Source of the DNA: Gammaproteobacteria bacterium
GTDB taxonomy: Bacteria; Pseudomonadota; Gammaproteobacteria; Arenicellales; JAJDZL01
Length of the DNA: 64,000 nt
NCBI GenBank assembly: GCA_022823405.1
Contig: JAJDXD010000110.1
Location: 1-64,000 of the forward strand
Direction of reading: 5' to 3'
In this document: positions 29,436 to 38,566 of the stretch, piece after piece
Position numbering within the stretch: position 1 is the first letter of the stretch
Layout: each line of letters begins with the position of its first letter
Program-made: the position numbers and the translations under genes
The notes under the pieces: model-generated
Told to the model about the DNA's origin: nothing
What the model saw: the letters and a program-made list of their open reading frames with translations, nothing else
Database searches by the model: none

Positions 29436-30536
29436 CTAATCGCCCTCATTGGTGATTACCCGAAGCGGGGTTTCAGTTGGCAAATTGACGGTTGTTGTCG
29501 GAAATGCAATTTCAGCACCGTGTGAGTTGACGATATCCATCGTTTTCACCAGCACATCCTGTTTGACAGCTTGGAATTCGGCCCAGGCTGTTGTGCGAGT
29601 GAAACAGTAAATGAATATATCGAGAGAGGACGCAGCGAAGCGATCGAAATTAACCATGATGGAGTTGCTCTGGTCAATGTCAGGATGATTCTCCACCATA
29701 GATTTGATGTCTGAAACAATAGCCTCAAGTAGAGCAGAGTCGTCGTATCGGATTCCCACATATTCATAGATTCTTCGATTTATCTGACGGGTGTGATTGC
29801 GTACAGAGATGGTGGCAAATGCTGCATTTGGAACGTAGAGCGTACGCGTATCGAAACGTTGAATGATCGTTTGACGCCAGCCAATTTCTAAAACAGTCCC
29901 TTCAATTTCTCTTTCTGGTGAAGTAATGGTGTCTCCAACCTGGAAAGGTTTATCCAGAAAAAGCATAATTGCACCGAAGTAATTCGCAACTAGTTCACGG
30001 GCAGCAAATCCTATGGCAATGCCGCCGACCCCACCGAATGCCACGATTCCGGCTATGCTCAAGCCTAGACTTTGCATGGCGACTAACGCACCTAGAACAA
30101 CAGCTGATGCCCGCAGAATTTTGCCGACAAATTCGACCGTCGTTCGATCGTAACTCGAATATTCAGCGACTTTTTTCTAAATATCGTGGCGCTCATAAAA
30201 ACGACCGAGTTTCAGCAGGAACCAGGTCAGCGTTGCGATGACCGCGACAATTCTAAGAGTAGGAACTGAATCAAAAATCGGGGTTTGATATTCAGTTCGA
30301 ACAAGATCAAGAGAAAAAGAGACGCCAGCGATCCATATGAGTAAAGCAGCAGGCTGACGAAGTGCCTCGACAATCGAAGTGCTCCAGATATTTTCAGTTG
30401 TCGAGAGTTTTCGTTCGACCCCGTTGATGATCACATGGCGGATGCGACTGGCAATCAAAGTAATGACCAGCACGATAATGATCTGCGCCCAAATGTGCGT
30501 TACCCAGTTTGAAATGACTGAGAGGGTGTTTTCCAT
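29436..30536 (-). pseudogene. MscS-family mechanosensitive channel interrupted by an in-frame TAG
   Basis: Two open frames in the same phase (30536-30177 and 30077-29436) join across one TAG at 30177-30179. The sequence between them still reads through as channel-like protein (K-K-V-A-E-Y-S-S-Y-D-R-T-T-V-E-F-V). Combined length is 366 codons. The first part has membrane helices; the second has the pore helix G-G-V-G-G-I-A-I-G-F-A-A-R-E-L and the beta domain with P-F-Q-V-G-D-T-I and I-E-G-T-V-L-E-I-G-W-R typical of MscS channels. A point change in a CAG, AAG or GAG codon would explain it. A shortened protein from ATG 30077 would lack the first helices. Confidence 0.8.
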
Positions 30537-30569
30537 GATCAGTTGAAAGATTTGAGTGGAGATTCCAGA

Positions 30570-31358
30570 CTAAACAATCTTGATTAGGCAATCAAGTAAT
30601 GCATCAGGTTTTTCGGACATGATAGTGTGTCCCGTTTTTTCAAGTACAACAGTTGTCGAATTCGTCATTTGTGCAGCCAAGGCTTTGGCCGCTCTTGCAG
30701 GTGTCAGCATGTCATGTTGTCCCAAAATTAGCATTGTAGGACATTTCACCTGGCGGGCCGCTTCCATACCGTTTGTGTAATTGTTGCAAGCCAAAAGATC
30801 ATTGTGCAGGACACCTACCCCGCCTCGTTCAAAAAGACGAATAAGCCCACCAATCATCCACATACCGGGCGTTTCATTGCCGCCAAAATGAGCACCAGGG
30901 CTGTGTCCCCAGGCTGTTAGCATTTCAATAGCCTCATGTACATTATTCTTAGCAGCATCCAACAACTGGTCGGTGACTGGCATTGGAACTGCAGTGCCAA
31001 CCAACACCAGGGCTCTAATTCGATCGCGGTAGCGTCCAGCACAATCCAAAGCTATCAGTGAACCCATGCTGTGACCAACCAGTGCTGTCTCATCAATTCC
31101 TGTCGCATCCAGAAAATCAACCAGCCAGTCAGCATAACCTGAAATTTCGGGTCGGCAATCACCCTCGGAGAGGCCATGTCCCGGCAGATCGATAGCCAGC
31201 ACGTTGTAGCCGCGCCGAGCAAAATGCCGCGCCGGCAAAGTCCAGACAGTGTGATCTAACGAAGCGCCATGCACAAAAACAACGGTCGGACGCTCCGGGT
31301 CAATTTCGCGACCGCCTGTAAATGCATAGGCCGACGAGTTGTTCACCTGAACTTGCAT
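30570..31358 (-). CDS. Alpha/beta-fold hydrolase
   Basis: A 262-residue hydrolase with H-G-A-S-L-D near residue 31, the nucleophile elbow G-H-S-M-G-S near 95, an Asp in G-Q-H-D-M-L near 211 and a catalytic His in T-G-H-T-I-M near 243. The complete triad suggests an active esterase, lactonase or C-C hydrolase. It lies 33 bases upstream of the mscS relic and 37 bases after metY on the same strand. Confidence 0.87.
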   Translation of the reverse strand: MQVQVNNSSAYAFTGGREIDPERPTVVFVHGASLDHTVWTLPARHFARRGYNVLAIDLPGHGLSEGDCRPEISGYADWLVDFLDATGIDETALVGHSMGSLIALDCAGRYRDRIRALVLVGTAVPMPVTDQLLDAAKNNVHEAIEMLTAWGHSPGAHFGGNETPGMWMIGGLIRLFERGGVGVLHNDLLACNNYTNGMEAARQVKCPTMLILGQHDMLTPARAAKALAAQMTNSTTVVLEKTGHTIMSEKPDALLDCLIKIV

Positions 31359-31395
31359 GACCGAATCAAATATCGTGTGATCTGATTGCTGTCAA

Positions 31396-32691
31396 TCAAA
31401 GATTGCGCTGGGAAGCTTTGAGGCCCGCGTTCAAATCAGCGATCAGGTCATCAGGGTCTTCAAGTCCCACTGAAAGGCGCACTAGGCCTTCCGATATGCC
31501 TGCCGCCTCCAGAGCTTGAGCATCCATTCGATGGTGAGTTGTAGAGGCAGGGTGAATGACGAGCGACTTTGCATCGCCAACATTAGCGAGATGGGAAAAC
31601 AGTTTCAGTTTTGAAATCAATTGATGCCCTGCCGGACGGCCGCCTTTAACACCGAATGCAAAGACTGCCCCGGCTCCCTTTGGGAGTTGTCGTTTGGCCA
31701 GTTCATAGTCCGGGTGTTCTGGAAGTTCGGGATAGCTCACCCAGTCAACAGCTGGATGAGAAGTTAAAAATTCAACAATTTTTCGGGTATTTGAAACATG
31801 CTTTTCCATCCTGAGCGGCAGGGTTTCAAGGCCCTGCAATACGTAAAAGGCGGTGGTAGCACTCATGCAAGCGCCGAAGTCTCTCGCACCTTCCTTGCGC
31901 GCTCTTGTGATATAGGCAGCAGGCCCAAATTCTTCAGCAAAATTGAGTCCATGAAACCCGTCATAGGGTTCAGTCAATGTGGGGAATTTCCCAGACTTGA
32001 TCCAATCAAATTTACCGCCGTCAACCAGCAGTCCTCCGATTACCACGCCATGGCCACTCAAAAACTTTGTAGCAGAATGGAACACAATATCAGCACCTAA
32101 ATCAAATGGCTTACAAAGATATGGTGTGGTAAATGTGGAGTCAATCAAGAGCGGAATCCCATGCTCATGTGCAACTTCGGAAACCCTTTCAACATCTAGA
32201 ATTTCACAGCCGGGATTGCCAACAACTTCCCCAAATATCAGGTGTGTATTTGGTCGAATGGCATTGCGTATCGCATCGACATCTCGCGGGTGAACAAATG
32301 TTGTTTCGATGCCAAAGCGCGGCATGGTGTAACTCAACAGATTGTGTGAGCCTCCGTAAATTGATTGAGAGGACACGACATGAGAGCCAGAAGAAAGAAT
32401 GGTTGCCAACGCAAGGTGAAATGCAGCCTGACCGCTCGCTGTTGCAATCGCGCCCACACCGCCTTCTAAAGCGCAGATACGTTCCTCCAAAACCGCGTTG
32501 GTGGGATTGGAAATGCGTGAGTAAACGTGTCCGGTACGTTCGATATTGAACACCGAGGCTGCGTGGTCGGCATCCTGAAAAACATAGGAAGCAGTCTGAT
32601 AGATGGGTGTGGCACGTGCCCGGGTTGTAGAATCTGGATGCTGTCCGGCATGAAGGGACAGCGTATCGAACTTCATGAACTTATTTGTCAT
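31396..32691 (-). CDS. metY: O-acetylhomoserine aminocarboxypropyltransferase (MetY-type)
   Basis: A 431-residue PLP enzyme of the Cys/Met metabolism family. It opens F-D-T-L-S-L-H-A-G-Q, has Y-S-R-I-S-N-P-T near residue 56, and the PLP lysine in S-A-T-K-F-L-S-G-H-G near residue 210. Length over 420 and the G-G insertion region favour MetY (O-acetylhomoserine sulfhydrylase) over MetZ or MetB. It would form homocysteine (or methionine, with methanethiol) from O-acetylhomoserine. A GTGGCA-N4-TGCCAC repeat lies upstream. Confidence 0.85.
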   Translation of the reverse strand: MTNKFMKFDTLSLHAGQHPDSTTRARATPIYQTASYVFQDADHAASVFNIERTGHVYSRISNPTNAVLEERICALEGGVGAIATASGQAAFHLALATILSSGSHVVSSQSIYGGSHNLLSYTMPRFGIETTFVHPRDVDAIRNAIRPNTHLIFGEVVGNPGCEILDVERVSEVAHEHGIPLLIDSTFTTPYLCKPFDLGADIVFHSATKFLSGHGVVIGGLLVDGGKFDWIKSGKFPTLTEPYDGFHGLNFAEEFGPAAYITRARKEGARDFGACMSATTAFYVLQGLETLPLRMEKHVSNTRKIVEFLTSHPAVDWVSYPELPEHPDYELAKRQLPKGAGAVFAFGVKGGRPAGHQLISKLKLFSHLANVGDAKSLVIHPASTTHHRMDAQALEAAGISEGLVRLSVGLEDPDDLIADLNAGLKASQRNL

Positions 32692-32731
32692 GGTTTACCG
32701 GAATTCAGTCAAATTGAGATTACATTCAAAT

Positions 32732-32747
32732 GTGGCAGAATTGCCAC
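32732..32747. promoter_or_regulatory. Possible operator upstream of metY
   Basis: GTGGCA and TGCCAC form an inverted repeat around GAAT, 41 bases before the metY start on the minus strand. It does not match the MetJ box. A regulator cannot be named. Confidence 0.3.
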
Positions 32748-32842
32748 TGTATCGGGGGTATTCATTCGAATTGTGAATTTTAGCGTATGGCGCGTGTCGG
32801 GGTGTGGTTTGTCGCCATGACTCATCACTGACTCGCCTAGCG

Positions 32843-32873
32843 TTACTAATTTCTCAGTCTGACTTACTATAAT
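32843..32873 (+). promoter_or_regulatory. Possible sigma-70 promoter for the MFS gene
   Basis: A perfect TATAAT at 32868-32873 is preceded by TTACTA at 32843-32848 with a rather long 19-base spacer. It lies in the divergent gap (32692-33013) between metY and the MFS gene, about 140 bases before the latter. Confidence 0.35.
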
Positions 32874-33013
32874 TCGTCTCACCGTAGCGCAATTAACCGC
32901 ACCTTTTGTCTCTCGCCGTCAGGCTTCGTAATTGTTCGTTGATGACGGGTTGGTATTATTCCCGGCTTACATGTCAGCGAAAAAGTTGCCTCCATTCAAC
33001 CAGACACGAGTTT

Positions 33014-34237
33014 ATGGATACCAATAAACCCCAATTCAACTGGGTTCATCCACTTGTCATTGTGACTTGTGGCTGTCTGATCATTCTTGTCGGGTTTGGC
33101 ATTCGTTCCACGATGGGCGTGTTTCTTGTTCCGATTACCGAGCAGTATGATTGGGGACGGAGTGTGTTCGCATTCGCAGCTGCAGTTCAGAACATCGTTT
33201 GGGGTTTTTCCCAACCATTATTTGGAGCGATTGCAGATCGGTACGGATCAGGACGTGTGATACTGGTTGGCGGTGTATGTTATGTGGCTGGCCTGGGGCT
33301 GATGATATTCGCTTCGACTCCACTCGGATTCTATCTCTCTAATGGCGCATTGATCGGCTTTGGCCTTTCAGGCACTACCTTTGCGATTGTTCTCGCAGTG
33401 GTTTCCCGCTCTGTTCAAGAACGACATCGATCATTGGCACTGGGGATAGTCTCTGCAGCTGGTTCAATCGGTCAGTTTTTGCTGGTACCCATTAGCAACA
33501 TGATGATTTTGAACTATGGCTGGCAGCATACATTGTTTCTATTGGCCTGTCTTGTCTTGGCAGTGCTTTCCCTAGTATTTTTTCTTTCAGGAAAACCAGA
33601 AGTTTCGGGGCCAGATCAAACACTGCGAGAAGCACTGACTCAGGCATCTAGACATTCTGGATATGTTTATCTGACAGCGGGATTTTTTGTCTGCGGATTT
33701 CAGGTCACATTTATCGGTATTCACCTTCCGGCTTACCTGACAGATATTGGTTTATCCGCCAATATCGGAGCGTGGGCGTTATCGCTTGTCGGTCTTTTCA
33801 ATCTGTTTGGCACGCTGATTGCGGGGTACCTGGGAGGAAAGACAACCAAGAAAAACATTTTGAGTTTCATATATTTTGGACGTGCCATTGTTATTTCCAT
33901 TTTCGTGTTGCTGCCGCCATCACCGGTTGGTGCGTTAATTTTTGCTTCAGCGATGGGTATACTCTGGCTCGCAACTGTTCCACTGACATCGGGTATCGTC
34001 GGTCAGGTATTTGGACCACGCTACATGGGAACCTTGTTCGGTATTGTTTTTCTTAGTCACCAAGTTGGAAGTTTCCTTGGTGTTTGGCTTGGTGGCGCGC
34101 TGTTTGATGCCACTAAATCCTATGATTTGGTCTGGTGGATTTGTGTTGCACTGGGTGTCATCGCAGCAATTCTTCACTGGCCAATAGACGAACGGCCCAT
34201 ATGGAAAGTACAAAAGCCAATTTCGCAGTCGGTTTGA
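33014..34237 (+). CDS. MFS transporter (monocarboxylate/oxalate-type)
   Basis: About 407 residues with 12 predicted helices. The loop 2-3 motif appears as G-A-I-A-D-R-Y-G-S-G-R and the amino end has the G-I-R-S-T-M-G-V-F-L-V-P pattern of monocarboxylate or oxalate:formate antiporter-like MFS proteins. The start is taken at ATG 33014 just before the first helix; an open frame from 32906 upstream is unlikely. It is followed after 34 bases by a hydroxyacyl-CoA dehydrogenase, so it may import the matching acid (inference). Confidence 0.85.
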   Translation: MDTNKPQFNWVHPLVIVTCGCLIILVGFGIRSTMGVFLVPITEQYDWGRSVFAFAAAVQNIVWGFSQPLFGAIADRYGSGRVILVGGVCYVAGLGLMIFASTPLGFYLSNGALIGFGLSGTTFAIVLAVVSRSVQERHRSLALGIVSAAGSIGQFLLVPISNMMILNYGWQHTLFLLACLVLAVLSLVFFLSGKPEVSGPDQTLREALTQASRHSGYVYLTAGFFVCGFQVTFIGIHLPAYLTDIGLSANIGAWALSLVGLFNLFGTLIAGYLGGKTTKKNILSFIYFGRAIVISIFVLLPPSPVGALIFASAMGILWLATVPLTSGIVGQVFGPRYMGTLFGIVFLSHQVGSFLGVWLGGALFDATKSYDLVWWICVALGVIAAILHWPIDERPIWKVQKPISQSV

Positions 34238-34271
34238 CAATTAATCAACATTCATTCAATTGAGGTAAAGC

Positions 34272-35582
34272 GTGAGCATTCGAGAAATTAACTCAGTTAC
34301 TGTTTTAGGCGCTGGTACGATGGGAAGCGGCATTGCCGCGGCTTGTGCATCTGCCGGTTGTAAGACCAACCTTCTGGACATCTCTCAGGAATTGGCCGAT
34401 CGAGGCAAGGGGAATATGCTGGTGGGCCGTGCACCTATGTTAGAAGATCCAGGTGCAGCAGATCTCATCACAACTGGCAACTTTGATGAATCCCTCAAAC
34501 TCGCTGCCGAGTCTGACTGGATCTGCGAAGCAATTGTTGAAGACCTTGAAGCGAAGCGCAACATGTTTACCCGTATTGAGTCGATCAGAAAAGACAACTC
34601 AATCGTTACAACGAATACCTCAGGCATTCCACTTCATTCAATCTGTGAAGGCATGCCGGAGCGTTTCCGAAAAGATGTTGCGGTAACGCATTTCTTTAAC
34701 CCAGTCAAAGTCATGCGGCTGCTTGAAGTTGTACCGAGTGAGGATACAGAGTCCGATGTGATTGATTCTTTGGTGGAATTCGCTAGAAATCAGTTGGGCA
34801 AAGGAGTGGTGTATGCCAAGGACACCGTCAACTTCATTGGTAATCGGATCGGATGTTTTTGGATGCTGGCTGGTTTTCATAAAGGTTGTGAAGCCCGTCA
34901 GAATGGAGTTTCAGTTGAGCGGATTGATGCACTTATGTCAACTGCACTCGGTATTCCATCAACTGGCCTGTATGGACTGATCGATCTGGTTGGTTTGGAT
35001 GTCATGCACCTGGTTGCCGCCAACCTTGACAACAATCTTCCTGCAGATGATACCGGGCGGAAATACCTCGCTTTCCCGCCGGAAGAGCGAGCGATGTTCG
35101 ACTCAGGGCAGTTGGGCCGAAAAACTGGCGGTGGGTTCTATCGAATGCTGAAAAACGAAGATGGCAGTCGATTGAAACAGATGTATGACCCAGCAAGCGG
35201 GGGCTGGAGTGATGCTGACGGAACATCGGTTGATCAGGACGCTGCGGTACTGATGTTCAATTCTGATGCTGAAGGCAATTTTGTGTGGCACCTGGTATCT
35301 GAGACGCTTTGCTATGCTGCTGACCTAGTGCCTGAAATTTCAAACGATATTGTCAATGTTGACCGAGCAATGCGCTGGGGCTTCAACTGGAAAATGGGTC
35401 CATTTGAATTGCTTGATTACTTTGGTCCGGACAAAGTGGTTGAACGACTGCAGAGTGAGGGTCGTAGAGTGCCCAATATGCTTAATATTTTGCACTCAAG
35501 CGGTCAGTCTACCTTTTATTCTGGGTCAGGCAGCCAATTTCTGACAGTGGATGGCACACATCAGGATGTCCCCGAAGAGTGA
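34272..35582 (+). CDS. 3-hydroxyacyl-CoA dehydrogenase
   Basis: A 436-residue protein. The NAD-binding motif G-A-G-T-M-G-S-G is near residue 13, the catalytic H-F-F-N-P-V near 140 and N-R-I-G near 190. Two 3HCDH carboxy-terminal domains follow (about 195-290 and 345-435; the second holds R-A-M-R-W-G-F-N-W-K-M-G-P-F-E). It lacks the crotonase domain of full FadB. It would oxidise 3-hydroxyacyl-CoA to 3-ketoacyl-CoA. The start is GTG 34272 with GAGG six bases upstream. Confidence 0.9.
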   Translation: MSIREINSVTVLGAGTMGSGIAAACASAGCKTNLLDISQELADRGKGNMLVGRAPMLEDPGAADLITTGNFDESLKLAAESDWICEAIVEDLEAKRNMFTRIESIRKDNSIVTTNTSGIPLHSICEGMPERFRKDVAVTHFFNPVKVMRLLEVVPSEDTESDVIDSLVEFARNQLGKGVVYAKDTVNFIGNRIGCFWMLAGFHKGCEARQNGVSVERIDALMSTALGIPSTGLYGLIDLVGLDVMHLVAANLDNNLPADDTGRKYLAFPPEERAMFDSGQLGRKTGGGFYRMLKNEDGSRLKQMYDPASGGWSDADGTSVDQDAAVLMFNSDAEGNFVWHLVSETLCYAADLVPEISNDIVNVDRAMRWGFNWKMGPFELLDYFGPDKVVERLQSEGRRVPNMLNILHSSGQSTFYSGSGSQFLTVDGTHQDVPEE

Positions 35583-35814
35583 AAAACTCGAGTTATTCAG
35601 AAATTTTGGCGGTTTTTAAAGGGGAATTATATAGCAGAGTGGCGAAACTTCGTATAGATGAAATTGTTTCAACCACTTAATCGCTCGCATCAACATATTT
35701 AGGTCGTCTCTTAGAGTTCCTATTCCTGTATTGCAGCTGTCGCAGATATATCCGCGTATTTGGTCTGTTGTGTGGCGCAACGATTGACCGAACAGTGCGC
35801 TATTGAAACATTTC

Positions 35815-36837
35815 TTATGCTGCGGATTTAAACTTATCAAAACGTTGTGCTAGTCGATCTCGGGAAGGATAATTTTCTCTGCGTCTGGGAAGGATTATTT
35901 TGTTACCGTTGAGTTGCTTCAGAGATTCAAGCATAGGGTCATCGTTTTGTTGGAGTAATTGTTCCGACACATGCATGCAGTAATCTGCATCAATTCCAAT
36001 CAGGTTTTGATCGAAGGCGGCGTGGTGGGTTTTCGAGAGGAGCAGACCGTTCGAAACAATGGGCTGACCTAACATTTCGTCTGTGTCAGGAACAATGTGC
36101 GCAGCATCCAGAAGTTGTGGAACAGCCAATCTTGTAATGGCACATTGACTGCTGTAGGCTTTGATTAGAACGTGTCGAAAAGAAGCTTGGTGAAGTCTTT
36201 GTTTATGTATGCGCATCGCATAGCGACGTTCGCCCGCTTCAGGAAATACAATGACAGGGTGCTGGTTGGGAACAGCGAATTCCAGTCTGACCTTAAGTGT
36301 TCGTGGGTCCCAGTCAGTAATAAAGGTTGGAAAAATTGGAATGTAGAGACTCTGATTAAATCCTAGAAAATAGATGATTGGAATCTTGTTTCTATATACC
36401 TCTCGAAGATGAAGATTCTGTCGTGCGTTTGGGTCGGTACCCATGAAAGAATAGTCAACAGAGTTCCTCCCTGCGTAAAACTGTGCACACGCTTGCGTTT
36501 GATCATCGTAATGAGCGCGCCTCCGAGGGTAAACGGTTCTAATAGAAAGCAGATGACGCATCTGCCTTGGTTTATGAATTCCTTGACCAGGGTTGACAAG
36601 GGCTATCCGCTCTCCTTTGTATGAGAAACCTGCCAGAATCAACTGAGATGTCAGACATCCATGAGTCTCAAACAAAGTTTGCACATGATTGAAGGCTTCT
36701 CTACGCATGAGTTCATCTTCGACGCTAGAATCGTTGTTGAAGGCGATTTCTCGTTGAATCATGCTTGAATAAAGATTGTGAATGTGGTCAAAGTAAGAAT
36801 CTGATTGTAGCAATACATTGGCTAAAACGCCACACAA
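35815..36837 (-). CDS. HNH endonuclease
   Basis: A 340-residue protein. The carboxy-terminal third (about residues 225-300) is an HNH nuclease: C-A-I-T near residue 235, D-A-A-H-I-V-P-D with the catalytic His, then S-N-G-L-L-L-S-K-T-H-H-A-A-F-D. The amino part is an unrecognised recognition-type region with an E-V-Y-R-N-K-I-P segment. The layout resembles HNH restriction endonucleases found without a methylase. It diverges from the toxin-antitoxin pair, sharing its promoter region. Confidence 0.8.
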   Translation of the reverse strand: MCGVLANVLLQSDSYFDHIHNLYSSMIQREIAFNNDSSVEDELMRREAFNHVQTLFETHGCLTSQLILAGFSYKGERIALVNPGQGIHKPRQMRHLLSIRTVYPRRRAHYDDQTQACAQFYAGRNSVDYSFMGTDPNARQNLHLREVYRNKIPIIYFLGFNQSLYIPIFPTFITDWDPRTLKVRLEFAVPNQHPVIVFPEAGERRYAMRIHKQRLHQASFRHVLIKAYSSQCAITRLAVPQLLDAAHIVPDTDEMLGQPIVSNGLLLSKTHHAAFDQNLIGIDADYCMHVSEQLLQQNDDPMLESLKQLNGNKIILPRRRENYPSRDRLAQRFDKFKSAA

Positions 36838-36859
36838 TTCATAATCACCACATATTAGA

Positions 36860-36889
36860 TTGAATTTTGATTCATGTTATCATATGATA
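36860..36889 (+). promoter_or_regulatory. Promoter with overlapping palindrome for the toxin-antitoxin pair
   Basis: TTGAAT (36860-36865), a 17-base spacer and TATGAT (36883-36888) make a strong sigma-70 promoter. The minus-10 box lies inside the perfect 12-bp palindrome TATCATATGATA (36878-36889), a fitting place for autorepression by the HTH antitoxin. Confidence 0.6.
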
Positions 36890-36905
36890 TGAAAACGGAT
36901 TGCAA

Positions 36906-37265
36906 ATGAGGGAGCGCAGGTATGCTAATCCTTTCGTGCGATTCATTGTTTTGGATTTGTTGAAACAAGGTCAGGTTTTCACGGAGTTTACATCAGAACG
37001 TCCTACAAAATGGCATCCTGACAATGTTGAGAATCCTGAAACCGGAGCGGTGTTTTCGCCTACAGAATGCTGGGAATTTATCAAAGATCTTGTTAGAAGG
37101 GGACATCCGATTGAAGAGATTGTTCTGGACCATCCAGAAGGTGCAACTGGCTACGTGATGATCGTGCCAGGGGATTCGGTCGAACGCGATATTTACATCA
37201 AACTTGAAATTGCCAATGGAAAGACGGGTTTGATTGGTCGCAGTTTTCACTATTCAACGAATTGA
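36906..37265 (+). CDS. Putative toxin partner of an MqsA-like antitoxin
   Basis: A protein of about 119 residues, basic at the start (R-E-R-R-Y-A-N-P-F), ending in a segment with I-Y-I-K-L-E-I-A-N-G-K and I-G-R-S-F-H-Y-S, a strand pattern seen in DUF4258/MqsR-like RNase toxins. No closer family was recognised. It precedes the antitoxin by 14 bases, and the toxin-first order matches mqsRA. The start could be ATG 36906 or TTG 36900; with the predicted promoter the leader would be very short and no ribosome site is visible. Confidence 0.6.
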   Translation: MRERRYANPFVRFIVLDLLKQGQVFTEFTSERPTKWHPDNVENPETGAVFSPTECWEFIKDLVRRGHPIEEIVLDHPEGATGYVMIVPGDSVERDIYIKLEIANGKTGLIGRSFHYSTN

Positions 37266-37279
37266 TTGGAATCTAACTT

Positions 37280-38122
37280 ATGAAGAATACCGGCAAGAAA
37301 CCAAAGAATTGGACTATTGCCCGAAATAAACAGTGTGCGTTGTGCGGTTCTGACAAAGTTCAAACCAGACATGAAACTAAATTTTTCAACTATGGAACTT
37401 TGGAAAAGCAAACAGAATTGCACGCCGAGGTACCTGTTTACAAATGCACAGAGTGTAACTTCATGTATACGGACCATGAAGGTGACCGGTTATGTCACGA
37501 TGCTATTTGCAATTATTTACAGGTGCTCACACCAAACGAAGTACGCACATTGAGAAGAAATGCAGGCTTGACTATAAAAGAATTCTCAAAAACCACTGGA
37601 ATTGGTCAGGCTTCAATCAGCAGATGGGAAAACGGTACATTGATACAAAACAAAGCAATGGACTTCTATCTTCGCTTGCTCAGAGTATTAAATAATTTAC
37701 AAGCTATTCGTAGTCGAATTGACAACACGAACAAACCTGTAGTCAATATCACAGACAAAATTCCGCATTTCGAACCGGTCCCCAGTGCACGATTACACTA
37801 CCAATCATTTGATTTGTTGCAAACTGAACAAAAAACATTTGCGCAAAAAAAAATAAAGACTGTTGGAGGTCATAAAATCATGACACCCAAAGAAGTTCGT
37901 CAAATTCGACTGAATCTGAATCAAACGATCCGTGAATATTCCAAAATTACAGGTATTGGGGCAGCTTCGCTATGCAGATGGGAGCAGGGAAGTCACATTC
38001 AAAACAGAGCCATGGATAACTATCTATTCTTACTGAGTTTACCTAACAATTTCAAGTTTCTAGCGAATGCATACAAAAAAACTTCTCTGACGAATCAGAA
38101 AAATGAGCGATTGTCAGAATGA
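37280..38122 (+). CDS. MqsA-like antitoxin with two helix-turn-helix domains
   Basis: A 280-residue protein. The amino end has two zinc-type pairs, C-A-L-C near residue 20 and C-T-E-C near 53, as in MqsA. Then comes an HTH: L-T-P-N-E-V-R-T-L-R-R...G-I-G-Q-A-S-I-S-R-W-E-N-G. After a linker of about 60 residues there is a second, similar HTH: M-T-P-K-E-V-R-Q-I-R...G-I-G-A-A-S-L-C-R-W-E-Q-G. Normal MqsA has one HTH and about 130 residues, so this is an enlarged form. It would neutralise the upstream toxin and bind the promoter palindrome. Confidence 0.75.
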   Translation: MKNTGKKPKNWTIARNKQCALCGSDKVQTRHETKFFNYGTLEKQTELHAEVPVYKCTECNFMYTDHEGDRLCHDAICNYLQVLTPNEVRTLRRNAGLTIKEFSKTTGIGQASISRWENGTLIQNKAMDFYLRLLRVLNNLQAIRSRIDNTNKPVVNITDKIPHFEPVPSARLHYQSFDLLQTEQKTFAQKKIKTVGGHKIMTPKEVRQIRLNLNQTIREYSKITGIGAASLCRWEQGSHIQNRAMDNYLFLLSLPNNFKFLANAYKKTSLTNQKNERLSE

Positions 38123-38220
38123 ATTGATGAGCTAATCCAGGAAACTTTGGCACGACGCACTTAAACACCCCATCAATATCCGAGAACCTAATCCAAATAT
38201 TTCAGCAATTTTGGTGCATA

Positions 38221-38460
38221 GGTGTCCCCGCCTTCGGTGAAGATCTTTTGCAGACCCAACACGGACATACAGTGTATACGCAGCACAGTACGGTTTGTCA
38301 TGGTATGAATTTGGAAGGTCAACCGAACTGGAGTGTCATGAAACCTGACGGCAAACTACCTGCTCCTTCATATGATGCATCCAGTCACACGTGACATCAT
38401 TCCGACGAAGTGCGATTCATCCTTACAATAGGGTAAGGAAAGCGACTGCGGATCATTCGA
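38221..38460 (+). pseudogene. Relic of a c-type cytochrome
   Basis: The frame reads V-Y-T-Q-H-S-T-V-C-H-G-M-N-L-E-G-Q-P-N-W, then M-K-P-D-G-K-L-P-A-P, then a TGA where H-T-W-H-H-S-D is expected, and continues as H-H-S-D. This is the haem region of a class I cytochrome c in which the first Cys of C-x-x-C-H has become Ser and the Trp codon a stop. There is no start codon. It occupies most of the 38123-38566 gap. Confidence 0.75.
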
Positions 38461-38566
38461 ACTGATGAAAACAGGTTAATCTGGTGCCCCCAGTTTTTGG
38501 TGACACAGCATCAGTAGGATATGGATGCGATCAGCGATTGAATTGAAGCAAGGCTGAAGTACGCTG

